Shown here one piece after another: positions 22,758 to 31,811 of a stretch of DNA of 64,000 nt. Made by a program: the position numbers and the translations under genes. Position 1 is the first letter of the stretch, and each line of letters starts with the position of its first letter. The notes beneath the pieces were generated by a model. It was not told the origin of the DNA. It did not search any database and saw only the letters and a program-made list of their open reading frames with translations. Origin of the DNA: Streptomyces regalis (lineage in GTDB: Bacteria; Actinomycetota; Actinomycetes; Streptomycetales; Streptomycetaceae); NCBI RefSeq assembly GCF_001509475.1, contig NZ_LLZG01000187.1, positions 1-64,000 on the forward strand, in the 5' to 3' direction.

Positions 22758-23723
22758 TTGAAGACTGCGGCTACCTGGTCGGCCGGCCTGCTGTTCCTGG
22801 GCGTCAGCGTGGTCGTCGGCTGCCGGGTCGCCGGCATCGACGGCATCACCCCCGTCCCGCAGTTCCTCGCCTTCCTGCCGTGGCTGCTCGTGCCCGCCGG
22901 ACTCGGACTGCTGTTCGCGCTGTTCTCACGCTGGTGGTTCGGCGTCGTGTGGGCCGTCGCCCTGTTCGGGCTGCTGGCCTGGTTCATCGAGCCGTACGGC
23001 AAGACCGGTGAGCCGAGTGGGCCCGCGCTCGTCTCCTTCCGGGTGCTGACCTCGAACGTCGAGTTCGGGCACGCGACCGACGACCTGGTCGCCGCCGTGC
23101 GCCGGGAGAAGCCGGACGTCGTGTTCGTCCAGGAGTGCGAGTACACCTGCGACGCCAGGCTCCGGGAGGCCCTGGGCACCGGCTATCCGCACCGGGCGGC
23201 ACAGGTGGCGGGCGGCTCGGCGGGCTCGGTCGTCCTCAGCCGCTTCCCGCTCGACCCCGCCGACGGCGACGGCATCGACGGCACCATGGCCATGCCCGGC
23301 GCCGTCGCCGACGTACGCGGGCATGCCGTACGGCTCCAGCTCGCGCACCCGATGCCGCCGCTGCCCGGCCGGACCGACCTGTGGCGCCGGGAGCTGGGTG
23401 AGCTGCGCGACTTCGCCGCCGAGGACGCTGAGAACACCGAGGGCGGCGGGACGCCCCTCGTCCTCGCCGGTGACTTCAACGCCTCCCAGGACCACGCCGC
23501 CTTCCGCCGCATCCTCGACACCGGCCTGCGCGACGCCGCCCGGCTCGCCGGCCACGACCGCACGCCCAGCTGGCCCGCCCGCACCACCCCGACGTTCGGC
23601 GCGCAGATCGACCACGTGCTCCTCTCGCCGGACTTCTCCGCCCGCACCGCCCGCTTCCTCGACCTTTCCGGCACCGACCACCGCGCACTGCTCGTCGACG
23701 TCACGCTTCACCAGCGCCGATGA
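22758..23723 (+). CDS. Membrane-anchored endonuclease/exonuclease/phosphatase-fold protein
   Basis: A 321-residue protein. Three N-terminal membrane helices (about residues 6-80) are followed by an EEP-fold catalytic domain with VLTSNVEFG, FVQECEYTC, LAGDFNASQDHAAF, QIDHVLLS and GTDHRALLVDV. All expected metal and His/Asp catalytic positions are present. Such membrane EEP proteins hydrolyse phosphodiesters outside the cell (DNA, sphingolipid or inositol phosphates; substrate unknown). The TTG at 22758 is chosen as the start because the first helix begins immediately after it and GGAAGG lies upstream. The frame continues upstream without protein character. Confidence 0.88.
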   Translation: MKTAATWSAGLLFLGVSVVVGCRVAGIDGITPVPQFLAFLPWLLVPAGLGLLFALFSRWWFGVVWAVALFGLLAWFIEPYGKTGEPSGPALVSFRVLTSNVEFGHATDDLVAAVRREKPDVVFVQECEYTCDARLREALGTGYPHRAAQVAGGSAGSVVLSRFPLDPADGDGIDGTMAMPGAVADVRGHAVRLQLAHPMPPLPGRTDLWRRELGELRDFAAEDAENTEGGGTPLVLAGDFNASQDHAAFRRILDTGLRDAARLAGHDRTPSWPARTTPTFGAQIDHVLLSPDFSARTARFLDLSGTDHRALLVDVTLHQRR

Positions 23724-23755
23724 GGTCGGCGACGAGCTGACCGAGGGTGCCCATA

Positions 23756-25711
23756 ATGGGCCGCATGTCCCGCGAGTTCCCCATCGGCCGCACACCTCCC
23801 GACTGGCTGGTGCGGAACCTGCGGGCCCAGCCGGCCCCCGTCAACTGGCCGGCCGTCGCGCGCGCCGCGATCGCGATCGCCCTCCCCCTGGCCATCGGGC
23901 TGGCCGCCGGCCGTCCCGCCTACGGCGCCCTCGCCGCCATGGGCGCCCTCAACGGCGTCATCAGCGACACCGCCGCCGCGTACCGCGTCCGCATCCCCAC
24001 CATCGCGATCCCGCAGCTCTTCGGCGCCGTCGGTGTCACCGTCGGCGCCCTGGTGTACGGCCACGGCTGGGTCGCCGTCGCCGCGGTCACCGGCGTCGCG
24101 CTGGTCTCCGGGATGATCTCGACGATCGGCGCGGTCGCCTCCGCGGCGGGGCTGGTGCTGCTGCTGACCTGCGTGGTCGGGGCCGGGTTGCCGATGCCGG
24201 GCGAGTGGTGGCTGGCGCCGCTGCTGATGTCCGGCGGCGGGCTGCTGGTGCTGGCCCTCGCGCTGCTCGCCTGGCCGCTCAGGTCGGGGGTGCCGGAGCG
24301 GGCCGCCGTCGCGGACACCTACCGGGCGGTCGCCGAGCTGCTGGCGGCCGGGGGCAGCGGCAGCACGCCGGCGTACGACGACGCCCGGCACGCCGTCACC
24401 CAGTCCCTGAACCAGTCGTACGACATCGTCCTCGCCCACCGCGCCCGCCACCACGGCCGCAGCCCCGAACTGGCCCGGCTGCTGGCCCAGTTGAACGCCA
24501 TCACCCCGGTCGTGGAGGCCGCCCCCGCCGCGCGCCTGAGCGGCAGCCCGCTCCCGCCCGAGGTTCCCGAGGCCGTGCGGCATCTCGCCTCCGCAGTGGA
24601 GTCCGGCTACACGGGACCGATAGGGCTGCGGCTGCCCACCCCGACCACCGAGACCGCCCGCGCCGTCGACCACGCCCTGCGCCACGCCGCCGAGGTCGTG
24701 GCCGGCCGGGACGTCGACCCCCGCGGCACCGACGACCGCCTCGGCCGACCGGCGGCCCTGAGCGTCCGCGCCGCGCGCGCCGCCCGCGACGTCGCCCTGT
24801 CCGCCGCCTCCTGGCGCTACGGCCTGCGCCTCGCCCTGTGCATCGGAATCGCGCAAGCGCTGGTCTCCCTCATCCCGGTCCCCCGCTCCTACTGGGTCGC
24901 CCTCACCATCACCTTCGTCCTCAAGCCCGACTTCGGCTCGGTCTTCTCCCGCGCCCTGCTGCGCGCCCTCGGCACGGTCGCCGGGCTGGTGATCGCTGCG
25001 GCGGTGCTCGCGGAGGTGCCGCGCGGCTGGTGGGACGTACCGGTGCTGCTTCTGCTCGCGCCGCTGATCCCGGCGTTCACCCCGCGCGGGTACGGCTACC
25101 AGACGGCCGCCATCACGCCGGTGATCCTGCTCCTGTCGGACGTTCTGAACCGCGCGGGCACCGCACTGCTGCTGCCCCGCCTGGTCGACTCCCTCATGGG
25201 GTGCGCCATCGCGCTCGTCGCCGGGTATCTGCTGTGGCCGGAGAGCTGGCACACCCGGGTCGGCGACCGGCTCGCGGACGCCGTTCAGGACACGGCGCGC
25301 TATGTGGAGGGTGCCTTCGGGCCGGACGCCGTCGATCCACCGGCCCGCGCCCGGATGCGCCGCCGCCTCTACCGCAACCTCTCCGCCATCCGCACGGAGT
25401 TCCAACGCGCCCTGACCGAACCCCCGCCCACCGGACGCCGGGCGGCAGCGTGGTGGCCGCTGGTCGTCGCGGTGGAGCGCATCGTGGACGCGACGACGGC
25501 GGCACGGGTGCGGGTGAAACACGGGGCGACTCCGCCATCGGCGGCCGAGGTCACCCAAGTGGCGCGTCAGCTACGGGAGTTGGCGCAGGGCGTACGGGAG
25601 GCCGAGACCCTGTACGAGGTCCGTACGGACCTCACCGGCCCGGCGGACAGCGTCCTGGAGCCGCTACGGCAAGAGGTGGCGGCAGCACGCGCGATCGCCT
25701 CCCCGCACTGA
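23756..25711 (+). CDS. FUSC-family membrane transporter
   Basis: A 651-residue protein with two membrane bundles: N-terminal helices at about residues 35-180 and C-terminal at about 345-485, each followed by a cytoplasmic helical domain. This is the FUSC/aromatic-acid-exporter layout (AaeB/YccS-like). Typical segments are AIALPLAIGLAAGRPAYGAL, then YWVALTITFVLKPDFGS with a conserved Pro-Asp-Phe-Gly. It probably exports aromatic or other toxic organic acids (family inference). ATG 23756 has GAGGG eight bases upstream; GTG 23747 and ATG 23765 are alternatives. It starts 32 bases after the EEP gene, so the two are probably co-transcribed. Confidence 0.9.
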   Translation: MGRMSREFPIGRTPPDWLVRNLRAQPAPVNWPAVARAAIAIALPLAIGLAAGRPAYGALAAMGALNGVISDTAAAYRVRIPTIAIPQLFGAVGVTVGALVYGHGWVAVAAVTGVALVSGMISTIGAVASAAGLVLLLTCVVGAGLPMPGEWWLAPLLMSGGGLLVLALALLAWPLRSGVPERAAVADTYRAVAELLAAGGSGSTPAYDDARHAVTQSLNQSYDIVLAHRARHHGRSPELARLLAQLNAITPVVEAAPAARLSGSPLPPEVPEAVRHLASAVESGYTGPIGLRLPTPTTETARAVDHALRHAAEVVAGRDVDPRGTDDRLGRPAALSVRAARAARDVALSAASWRYGLRLALCIGIAQALVSLIPVPRSYWVALTITFVLKPDFGSVFSRALLRALGTVAGLVIAAAVLAEVPRGWWDVPVLLLLAPLIPAFTPRGYGYQTAAITPVILLLSDVLNRAGTALLLPRLVDSLMGCAIALVAGYLLWPESWHTRVGDRLADAVQDTARYVEGAFGPDAVDPPARARMRRRLYRNLSAIRTEFQRALTEPPPTGRRAAAWWPLVVAVERIVDATTAARVRVKHGATPPSAAEVTQVARQLRELAQGVREAETLYEVRTDLTGPADSVLEPLRQEVAAARAIASPH

Positions 25712-25718
25712 GCAGGAA

Positions 25719-25753
25719 GGCGCGGCCGCCCCGTGCAGGAGGGCGACCGCGCC
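25719..25753. terminator. Bidirectional hairpin between FUSC and snpA genes
   Basis: GGCGCGGCCGCCC (25719-25731) pairs with GGGCGACCGCGCC (25741-25753) with one G-U position and a nine-base loop. It lies between two convergent genes. Confidence 0.75.
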
Positions 25754-25783
25754 ATGTGGGGGGTGGGTCCTGGAGAACCGGCG

Positions 25784-26458
25784 CTACTGGCGGCCGGCCT
25801 TGTGCAGGGCCTTGTCCATCGCGGCAGCGAACCCGTTGGCCCACAGCTGCTCGACCTTGGCCCGCTCGTTCGCGTCCGGGTTGGAGTTCGTGCAGGACGG
25901 GCCGGGGCCGCCGCCCGACATCAGCTCACTGCACGGCCCGTCGTAGTGGTCCGGCAGACCGAGGACGTGGCCCGTCTCGTGCGCGGTGACGCGAGTCGAG
26001 TCGTACTCCTGGTTCTGCGCGTAGTCGAGGAAGATGTAGCCGTTGCCGTGACCGTCGGTCGAGGCGTAGGAGCCGCGCGAGTCGTTACCCTCGCGGTAGG
26101 TGAAGTCGGCGCCGGCGCCCTCCTGGAGCTTCACGTTGGACACCGAGCTGTTCCATATCTGGGTGCTGCGGGCTATCTGGGCGCTGAACGTGGGCGCGGC
26201 GGACGCGTCGTAGGTGACGGTGACGGCCGCGGCCTTCGGGTTCGCGGCACGCTTCTCGGCGACCGACTTCAGAACGGCCTGGAAGAAGGCGCGACTGGCG
26301 TCGGATTCGGCCGACTTGGCGACGTAACCGGCCTGCTCGGCCTGCACAGGGGCGGCCGGGGCCGCCGTCGCCGGAGCGACCGTGCCGAAGCCGAGGGCCG
26401 CGACACCGAGACCGACTGCCACCGCCGAACGGGCGGACAGGGAAAAGGACATACGCAT
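25784..26458 (-). CDS. snpA: Snapalysin (small neutral metalloprotease)
   Basis: A 224-residue secreted zinc protease of the M7 family, typical of Streptomyces. The signal peptide ends near residue 33 (PATAAPA), a propeptide runs to about residue 75, and the mature part begins near [13 protein letters not shown]. The metzincin motif [11 protein letters not shown] gives His160, Glu161, His164 and Asp170 as third ligand, and a disulfide is expected between the two Cys of [10 protein letters not shown]...GPSC. It degrades milk-type proteins outside the cell. The gene is divergent from its LysR-type activator, with an operator-like palindrome in the shared gap. Confidence 0.95.
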   Translation of the reverse strand: MRMSFSLSARSAVAVGLGVAALGFGTVAPATAAPAAPVQAEQAGYVAKSAESDASRAFFQAVLKSVAEKRAANPKAAAVTVTYDASAAPTFSAQIARSTQIWNSSVSNVKLQEGAGADFTYREGNDSRGSYASTDGHGNGYIFLDYAQNQEYDSTRVTAHETGHVLGLPDHYDGPCSELMSGGGPGPSCTNSNPDANERAKVEQLWANGFAAAMDKALHKAGRQ

Positions 26459-26536
26459 CGATGACTCCTAGGTGGGGGGTGAGTCGTCAAGGCGAGTGTC
26501 GGCTCCTGTGCGGCGGCTGTGATGATGGCAACCGGC

Positions 26537-26553
26537 GATAGCACGGCCCTATC
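26537..26553. promoter_or_regulatory. LysR-type T-N11-A palindrome in snpA-snpR gap
   Basis: GATAG-N7-CTATC (26537-26553) is a perfect 5-bp dyad containing T-N11-A, the core of LysR binding sites. It lies between snpA (start 26458) and the regulator (start 26631) and is the expected activator site for both genes. Confidence 0.65.
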
Positions 26554-26630
26554 AGGGCCCCAATTAGCAAGGTTCAGGGCGGATTTGTGCGGCTGGTGAA
26601 AGCTTTGATTCCGCTTTAGTGTCCGAGGGC

Positions 26631-27575
26631 ATGGACCTCGAGGTGAGACACCTCCGCGCACTGTGTGCCATAGCCGACACCGGCAGTCTGCACCGGGCAG
26701 CCCGCCAGCTGGGCGTCGCCCAGCCGTCGCTCAGCACACAGCTGCGGCGGATCGAGCAGGAGCTGGGCGGCGCACTGTTCCTGCGCGCGAGATCCGGCTG
26801 CCGCCCCACCCCGCTCGGCCGCCTGGTCCTCAGCCGCGCCCGCCCGCTGGTGGCCGATATGCGCGCCCTGGTCGCCGAGGCGAGGGCCGCCGCGGTGGGC
26901 GGCCCGGAGCTGCGGGTCGGCTCGACGGCGAGCAAGGCCCTCGCGGGCTGGCTGCGCCGGCTGCGCGGCCACGGCCAGGACCCGACCCTCCACATGAACG
27001 TCTCCCCGAACGCCCTGCTCCGCATGGTCGCCGAAGGCCAGCTGGACGTCGCCTTCGTCCACGAGGTGGAGGGCAGCCCCCTGCGCATCCCACCCGAACT
27101 CCGCCTACGCGTGCTCATGGAACGCGAGCCGCAGTTCGTGTCACTGCCGACCGACCACCCCGCCGCGGCGAAGTCGGAGGTCACCCTCCCCGACCTGGCC
27201 GAGGACCGCTGGATGGTCGACCCGACGGTCGACGGCGAGTGGGACGCCGTGCAGCGGATGTTCCGCGCGGCCGGCGTCAACCCCCATGTCCTGCACGGCG
27301 ACTACTACACGGCGGACGCCCTGGTCGCCACCGGCGAGGTCGTCGCCGTCTGCCAGCCGACCCACGCCGACAGCCCCACCATGGCGGTACGGCGCCTGCA
27401 CGGCGACCCGCTCGGCGTACGACTGCTCCTCGCGGCCCGTACGGAGACGGACCTGGACGGCGTCTATCCCGCGCTGGAGGAGGCGTACTGGGAGGCGGCG
27501 CGGCAGGCACCGGCGTACCGGGAGTGGCTGGAACGCGACGGTGAGCGGCAGCCGCCGGTCCCAGCACTCCCGTAA
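26631..27575 (+). CDS. snpR: LysR-family regulator of snapalysin
   Basis: A 314-residue LysR-type regulator. The winged HTH is at residues 1-60 (LRALCAIADTGSLHRAARQL, QPSLSTQLRRIEQELGG), followed by the periplasmic-binding-like effector domain (about 92-300). Divergent placement with snpA is the classical arrangement, in which the LysR protein activates the protease gene (established for Streptomyces SnpR). The ATG at 26631 is preferred to an in-frame GTG at 26619 because it opens directly with the family start MDLEVRHLRA. Its 3' end converges on the PhoX gene. Confidence 0.92.
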   Translation: MDLEVRHLRALCAIADTGSLHRAARQLGVAQPSLSTQLRRIEQELGGALFLRARSGCRPTPLGRLVLSRARPLVADMRALVAEARAAAVGGPELRVGSTASKALAGWLRRLRGHGQDPTLHMNVSPNALLRMVAEGQLDVAFVHEVEGSPLRIPPELRLRVLMEREPQFVSLPTDHPAAAKSEVTLPDLAEDRWMVDPTVDGEWDAVQRMFRAAGVNPHVLHGDYYTADALVATGEVVAVCQPTHADSPTMAVRRLHGDPLGVRLLLAARTETDLDGVYPALEEAYWEAARQAPAYREWLERDGERQPPVPALP

Positions 27576-27601
27576 GGGCATCTGTTGCCGTCCCTTGTCG
27601 A

Positions 27602-29692
27602 TCAGACGCCGATGTCGCAGCCGTCCTTGCGCCAGACGGCCACGACCGACGGGCGGACGAGCTTGCCGGGGCCGTCGGGCCAGGCGCTCGCGGGCTTCTC
27701 GACGGAGGCGCCGTCAAGCTCACCCGGGTGCTGGACCGCGACGAGCACGCGGCGGTCCTGGACGATCGGCCCGCAGGTCTCGGCGCCGAGGGGCACCGTC
27801 AGGAACTGCTTCACCTCACCGCGGCGGGATCCGGCGGTCGCGACGCCGAACAGGCCGTCGTTGCTGCCCAGGGCGTTGCCGTCGGTGGAGATCCACAGGT
27901 TGCCGTACGCGTCGAAGGTGATGTTGTCCGGGCAGGAGATCGGGCTGACCTGGTCCTTCGGGAAGCCGCCGAAGTAGGTGCTCGGGTCTTCCGGGTCACC
28001 GCAGACCAGGAACAACCGCCAGGAGAAGTGGTCGGCGGCCGGGTCGTTCCAGCCCTCGGCCAGCTCCAGGATCTGGCCGTGCTTGTTGGCGTTGCGCGGG
28101 TTGGCCTCGTCGGCGGGGGCCTTGCCCGCGGCACCGCGGTCCTTGTTGTTGGTCAGCGCGATGTAGACCCGGCCGGTGCGCGGGCTCGGCTCGACGTCCT
28201 CGGGGCGGTCCATCTTCGTCGCGCCCACCTTGTCGGCGGCGAGGCGGGTGAAGACGTACACCTCCTCGGCGGTCATGCCCTCGACGTACGACTTGTTGCC
28301 GCTGGCCAGCGGAATCCACTCACCGCGGCCGTCGAACTCCCCGTCCTCCGGCAGCTTGCCGGAGCCGTCGATCTCGGCGGCCGGGCTGTCGCCGATGAAC
28401 TTGGCGACGTACAGGGTGCCCTCGTCGAGCAGGGTGCGGTTGTGCTCGCGCGCGGCGCGGCTGGTGCCCTTCATCATGCGCTTGGACGACACGAACTTGT
28501 AGAAGTAGTCGAAACGTTCGTCGTCACCCATGTACAGGACCGGGCGGCCGTCGTCGGTCAGCCGGGGCTCGGCGGCCTCGTGCTTGAAGCGGCCCAGGGC
28601 GGTGAGCTTGCGCGGGGTCGACTCCGGGTCGAACGGGTCGATCTCGACGACCCAGCCGAAGCGGTTGGTCTCGTTGGGCTCCTGCGCCACGTCGAAACGC
28701 TTGTCGAAGCGCTCCCACTTGCGCTCGGAGGCGCCGCCGCTGATGCCGTAGCGCTTCAGGCGCGCCGCGGTCGTCGGGTCGGTCACCTTCTCGGCGTTGC
28801 CGAAGTACTGGTTGAAGTTCTCCTCGCCGGACAGCACCGTGCCCCACGGGGTGATGCCGCCGCCGCAGTTGTTCAGCGTGCCGAGGACGCGCTTGCCCGC
28901 CGGGTCCGCGGAGGTCCGCAGCAGCTCGCTGCCCGCGGCCGGGCCCGTGACCTCGAAGGGGGTCGTGGCGGTGACACGGCGGTTGAGGCGGTGCCGGGTG
29001 ATGGCCGTGAGCTTGCCGCTCCTGCGGTCCTCGGCGGCCACGAGCACGGAGAGACCGTGGGCGGCCCAGGCGATCTCGGCCTGCTCGCGGGTGGGGTTCG
29101 CCGCGTCGTACCCGGCGAACATCAGCACCTCGTCGGTGTACTCGTGGTTGATCACGAGCACCTGCTGGTGCCGCTCGTGCGGCATGTCGAGCACGGCCAT
29201 GTAGTCGCAGTTGTAGCCGAACTGTCCGGCCTGCGCCTTGGCTGTCTGGTTGTCCGGGTCGAAGGCGGGCGCACCGTTCAGGATGGGCTCGCCCCAGCGG
29301 ATGACGATGTTCTGCCCGTAGCCGTCGGCGACGGTCACGACGTCGTTCTTGTTGGGGGCGACGGGGTTGAAGCGCAGGCCGCGCGCACCGCGCGAGAAGG
29401 TGCCGGTCCGCTCGGTCGTGGCCGCCCCGGCGGCCACGGCGGCGTCGGCCTGCGGCGCGGCGACGGTGGCGGCACCGCCCACGGCGGCGGCCGCGGTGAC
29501 GACGGCGGCGGCGCGCAGCGTGGTACGGCGGCTGACGGCATCGGCAATGACGTCACCTACGTACGGGTTCGTGGTGGTATTGGGCACCTCGTGGAAACAG
29601 GCGTCACCACACCGGAACCGACAGGTCAGGGCGGATCGGCCACCAGGGTGCGAGTCACTGTTGGTCCGGATGATCGGCAACTGAATGCGCAT
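27602..29692 (-). CDS. phoX: PhoX-family alkaline phosphatase
   Basis: A 696-residue exported phosphatase of the PhoX (DUF839) group, which uses calcium and iron to hydrolyse phosphomonoesters (family knowledge). The N-terminus has a Tat signal at about residues 54-85 (SRRTTLRAAAVVTAAAAVGG). The catalytic region shows the family motifs LNNCGGGITPWGTVLSGEENF, WVVEIDPFDPES and YMGDDERFDYFYKFV and the late block DGNALGSNDGLFGV. The N-terminal 50 residues before the twin Arg are unusually long, but the ATG at 29692 is kept because no better start is seen. A Pho box lies about 80-100 bases upstream, so phosphate starvation should induce it via PhoP. Confidence 0.93.
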   Translation of the reverse strand: MRIQLPIIRTNSDSHPGGRSALTCRFRCGDACFHEVPNTTTNPYVGDVIADAVSRRTTLRAAAVVTAAAAVGGAATVAAPQADAAVAAGAATTERTGTFSRGARGLRFNPVAPNKNDVVTVADGYGQNIVIRWGEPILNGAPAFDPDNQTAKAQAGQFGYNCDYMAVLDMPHERHQQVLVINHEYTDEVLMFAGYDAANPTREQAEIAWAAHGLSVLVAAEDRRSGKLTAITRHRLNRRVTATTPFEVTGPAAGSELLRTSADPAGKRVLGTLNNCGGGITPWGTVLSGEENFNQYFGNAEKVTDPTTAARLKRYGISGGASERKWERFDKRFDVAQEPNETNRFGWVVEIDPFDPESTPRKLTALGRFKHEAAEPRLTDDGRPVLYMGDDERFDYFYKFVSSKRMMKGTSRAAREHNRTLLDEGTLYVAKFIGDSPAAEIDGSGKLPEDGEFDGRGEWIPLASGNKSYVEGMTAEEVYVFTRLAADKVGATKMDRPEDVEPSPRTGRVYIALTNNKDRGAAGKAPADEANPRNANKHGQILELAEGWNDPAADHFSWRLFLVCGDPEDPSTYFGGFPKDQVSPISCPDNITFDAYGNLWISTDGNALGSNDGLFGVATAGSRRGEVKQFLTVPLGAETCGPIVQDRRVLVAVQHPGELDGASVEKPASAWPDGPGKLVRPSVVAVWRKDGCDIGV

Positions 29693-29770
29693 GGCGTTTT
29701 GTACTCCCCTTGCTTCCCCTTGAGTGCAGCGTGACGGACGGTAGGGGCACGTTTGTGCGGGAGCGGGGCG

Positions 29771-29792
29771 ACCGCATGAACTAAAGGTGAAT
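29771..29792 (-). promoter_or_regulatory. Pho box (PhoP operator)
   Basis: On the minus strand two 11-base direct units, ATTCACCTTTA and GTTCATGCGGT, lie in tandem upstream of the PhoX gene. They match the Streptomyces PhoP direct-repeat consensus, which begins GTTCACC. They are about 80 bases before the start codon. One unit matches the core at six of seven positions. Confidence 0.75.
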
Positions 29793-29968
29793 CAGAAGTA
29801 GACGTACGGCAGTTGGGTGCGGGACCGGACTCGGCTCGATGCAGCCCTTGACGTACCAGGGGGCCCTGTGACCGCCCCTCCCCAAGATCGCCATCTGGGG
29901 CCGCTAACCTTACGTGTCCGTCCTGGCCAGGGATCTACGGGCATCAACTCACGCGAAGGGTTGCGCAC

Positions 29969-31711
29969 ATGGGCATTCTCACTCTCCTGCGGAACGCATT
30001 CGGCCGGTCACGCAAGGGGACCACCGCCGAAGCAGAGGGTGCGACTCCTTCGCCGGAGCCACAGCCGACGGTCCCGTCCCCGTCCCCGGAACCCCAGCCG
30101 ACCGCTGCCGCGCAGGTACCGGAACCGCGGGGGGCGGAGGGGTCCGCGAAGGCTGACAGGCCCAAGAAGGCGGAGACGGCGGAGACAGCCGAGAAGGCGG
30201 AGACGGCCGAGAAGGCCGAGAAGGCCGAGAAGGCCGCCAGACCCGAGAAGGCTGACAGGGCGGTGTCCGCCGAGAGCGCGGAGAACGCCGAGCAGGCGGA
30301 GGACGGGGAGCACGACCTGGTCGCGGCCGCGTTCGACAACGTCACGGTGCCGAAGCCGGCGACGCCGGTGGAGTCGACGGTGGCGGAGTCGGCCGTGGCG
30401 GAGACGCCGGTGGAGTCGGCCGTGGCGGAGACGCCTGTGGTCGAGGCCGAGCCTGTCGCTGAGACGCCGGCCGCCGAGGAGACGGCCGCGGAGACGCCGG
30501 CTGTCGAGGAGGCCGTGGCGGAGACGCCGGCCGCCGACGAGCCCGTCCAGGCAGAGCCCGTCGCCGAGGTGCCTGCGGCTGAAGAGGTCGTCGCGGAGAC
30601 GTCGGTGGCAGAGGAGGCCGTGGCCGAGGAGACCGTCGCGGAAACGCCGGTCGTCGAGTCGGAGCCCGTCGCGGAGGCGCCGGCCGAGGCGCCGGTGCTG
30701 GACGAGCCGGTGGCTGAGGAGCCCGCGCCGGTTGCGGCGGGCGAGGAGTCGGCACCCGAGCCGGAGGCGAGCGCGGAGGTCACCCCGGAGGCGGCACCCG
30801 AGCCCGAGGTGTCCGCGGAGGTCACACCCGACCCCGAGCCGGTGGCCGCCGAGGCCACGCCTGAACCGGTCGCAGAGCCGGTAGCCGCCGAGGCGACCGA
30901 CGAGCCTGCAGTCGCCGACGGCGAGGAAGCCCCGCAGGAGCCACTCGCAGCCGACGACGAAAGCCGCACGGGTGGTACGGGTGGGAACACGGACGCCGAA
31001 GGCGAAGCCGAGGCCACGGCCACCGGCGCAGCGGTCGGCACAGCCGCCGGCACGGCCCCCGCCCCCGACCTCCCCCCGGGCCTCCTCACGGCCTACAAGT
31101 CCGCCGGCACCGCGCTCGACAAGCTCAACCTCACCGGCACCCGAGCCAAGGTCTACCTCGTCCTCGACCGCTCCGCCTCCATGCGCCCGTACTACAAGGA
31201 CGGCTCCGCCCAGGCCCTCGGCGACCAGACTCTCGCCCTCGCGGCCCACCTCGACCCCGAGGCCGCCGCCCCCACGGTCCACGTCGTCTTCTTCTCCACG
31301 GAACTCGACGGCACCGGCGAGCTCACCCTCACCGAGTATGAGAACAAGATCGACGAGCTGCACGCGGCCCTCGGCCGTATGGGCCGCACCAGCTATCACG
31401 TCGCGATCGAGGAAGTGATCGCCCACCACACCAAGACCGCGCCCTCGGACACCCCGGCCCTGGTCGTCTTCCAGACCGACGGCGCCCCGGACGCCAAGAC
31501 CCCGGCCACCCAGGCCCTTACGGACGCGGCAAAGAACCACCCCTCCGTGTTCTTCTCCTTCGTCGCCTTCGGTGACCCCGAGAACAAGGCCTTCGACTAT
31601 CTCCGCAAGCTCAAGACGGCCAACACCGCCCACTTCCTGGCGGGCGAAACGCCCCGCGAGCTGACGGACAACGAGCTCTACGAGGGCGTACTGGCGAACT
31701 GGCGCCCGTAA
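29969..31711 (+). CDS. vWA/TerF-like protein with long Glu/Ala-rich N-terminus
   Basis: A 580-residue cytoplasmic protein. The first 22 residues are basic ([16 protein letters not shown]). About residues 60-115 carry heptad-like [16 protein letters not shown] repeats, likely coiled coil, and about 120-350 is a low-complexity Glu/Val/Ala/Pro region ([20 protein letters not shown]). The C-terminal vWA domain (about 370-575) has an intact MIDAS (DRSAS, Asp400/Ser402/Ser404) and resembles TerF-type vWA domains of tellurite/stress operons. No other ter gene is adjacent. It begins 170 bases or so after the PhoX promoter, divergently, and ends at an unusual hairpin just before metG. Confidence 0.85.
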   Translation: MGILTLLRNAFGRSRKGTTAEAEGATPSPEPQPTVPSPSPEPQPTAAAQVPEPRGAEGSAKADRPKKAETAETAEKAETAEKAEKAEKAARPEKADRAVSAESAENAEQAEDGEHDLVAAAFDNVTVPKPATPVESTVAESAVAETPVESAVAETPVVEAEPVAETPAAEETAAETPAVEEAVAETPAADEPVQAEPVAEVPAAEEVVAETSVAEEAVAEETVAETPVVESEPVAEAPAEAPVLDEPVAEEPAPVAAGEESAPEPEASAEVTPEAAPEPEVSAEVTPDPEPVAAEATPEPVAEPVAAEATDEPAVADGEEAPQEPLAADDESRTGGTGGNTDAEGEAEATATGAAVGTAAGTAPAPDLPPGLLTAYKSAGTALDKLNLTGTRAKVYLVLDRSASMRPYYKDGSAQALGDQTLALAAHLDPEAAAPTVHVVFFSTELDGTGELTLTEYENKIDELHAALGRMGRTSYHVAIEEVIAHHTKTAPSDTPALVVFQTDGAPDAKTPATQALTDAAKNHPSVFFSFVAFGDPENKAFDYLRKLKTANTAHFLAGETPRELTDNELYEGVLANWRP

Positions 31712-31717
31712 CCCCCA

Positions 31718-31765
31718 GGGGGGTGGACAGGGGGACCGGCCGAGTCCACCCCCCGTCCACCCCCC
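31718..31765 (+). terminator. Terminator with duplicated 3' arm
   Basis: GGGGGGTGGAC (31718-31728) is the exact complement of GTCCACCCCCC, which is present twice in tandem (31744-31754 and 31755-31765). Either arm can close the stem, with a 15- or 26-base loop. It follows the vWA gene and precedes metG by 47 bases. Confidence 0.7.
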
Positions 31766-31811
31766 GAAACGCGTGTGAGTCGATCTTCACGGGGCCAGTA
31801 GGATTTCGACC

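Noticed and set aside
23764..23767. Later ATG at 23765 for the FUSC gene
   Set aside because: It has no ribosome site at proper distance, while the ATG at 23756 has GAGGG eight bases upstream.
27728..29734. 668-codon plus-strand frame across the PhoX gene
   Set aside because: Antisense shadow of a recognised enzyme, with no motif or signal of its own.
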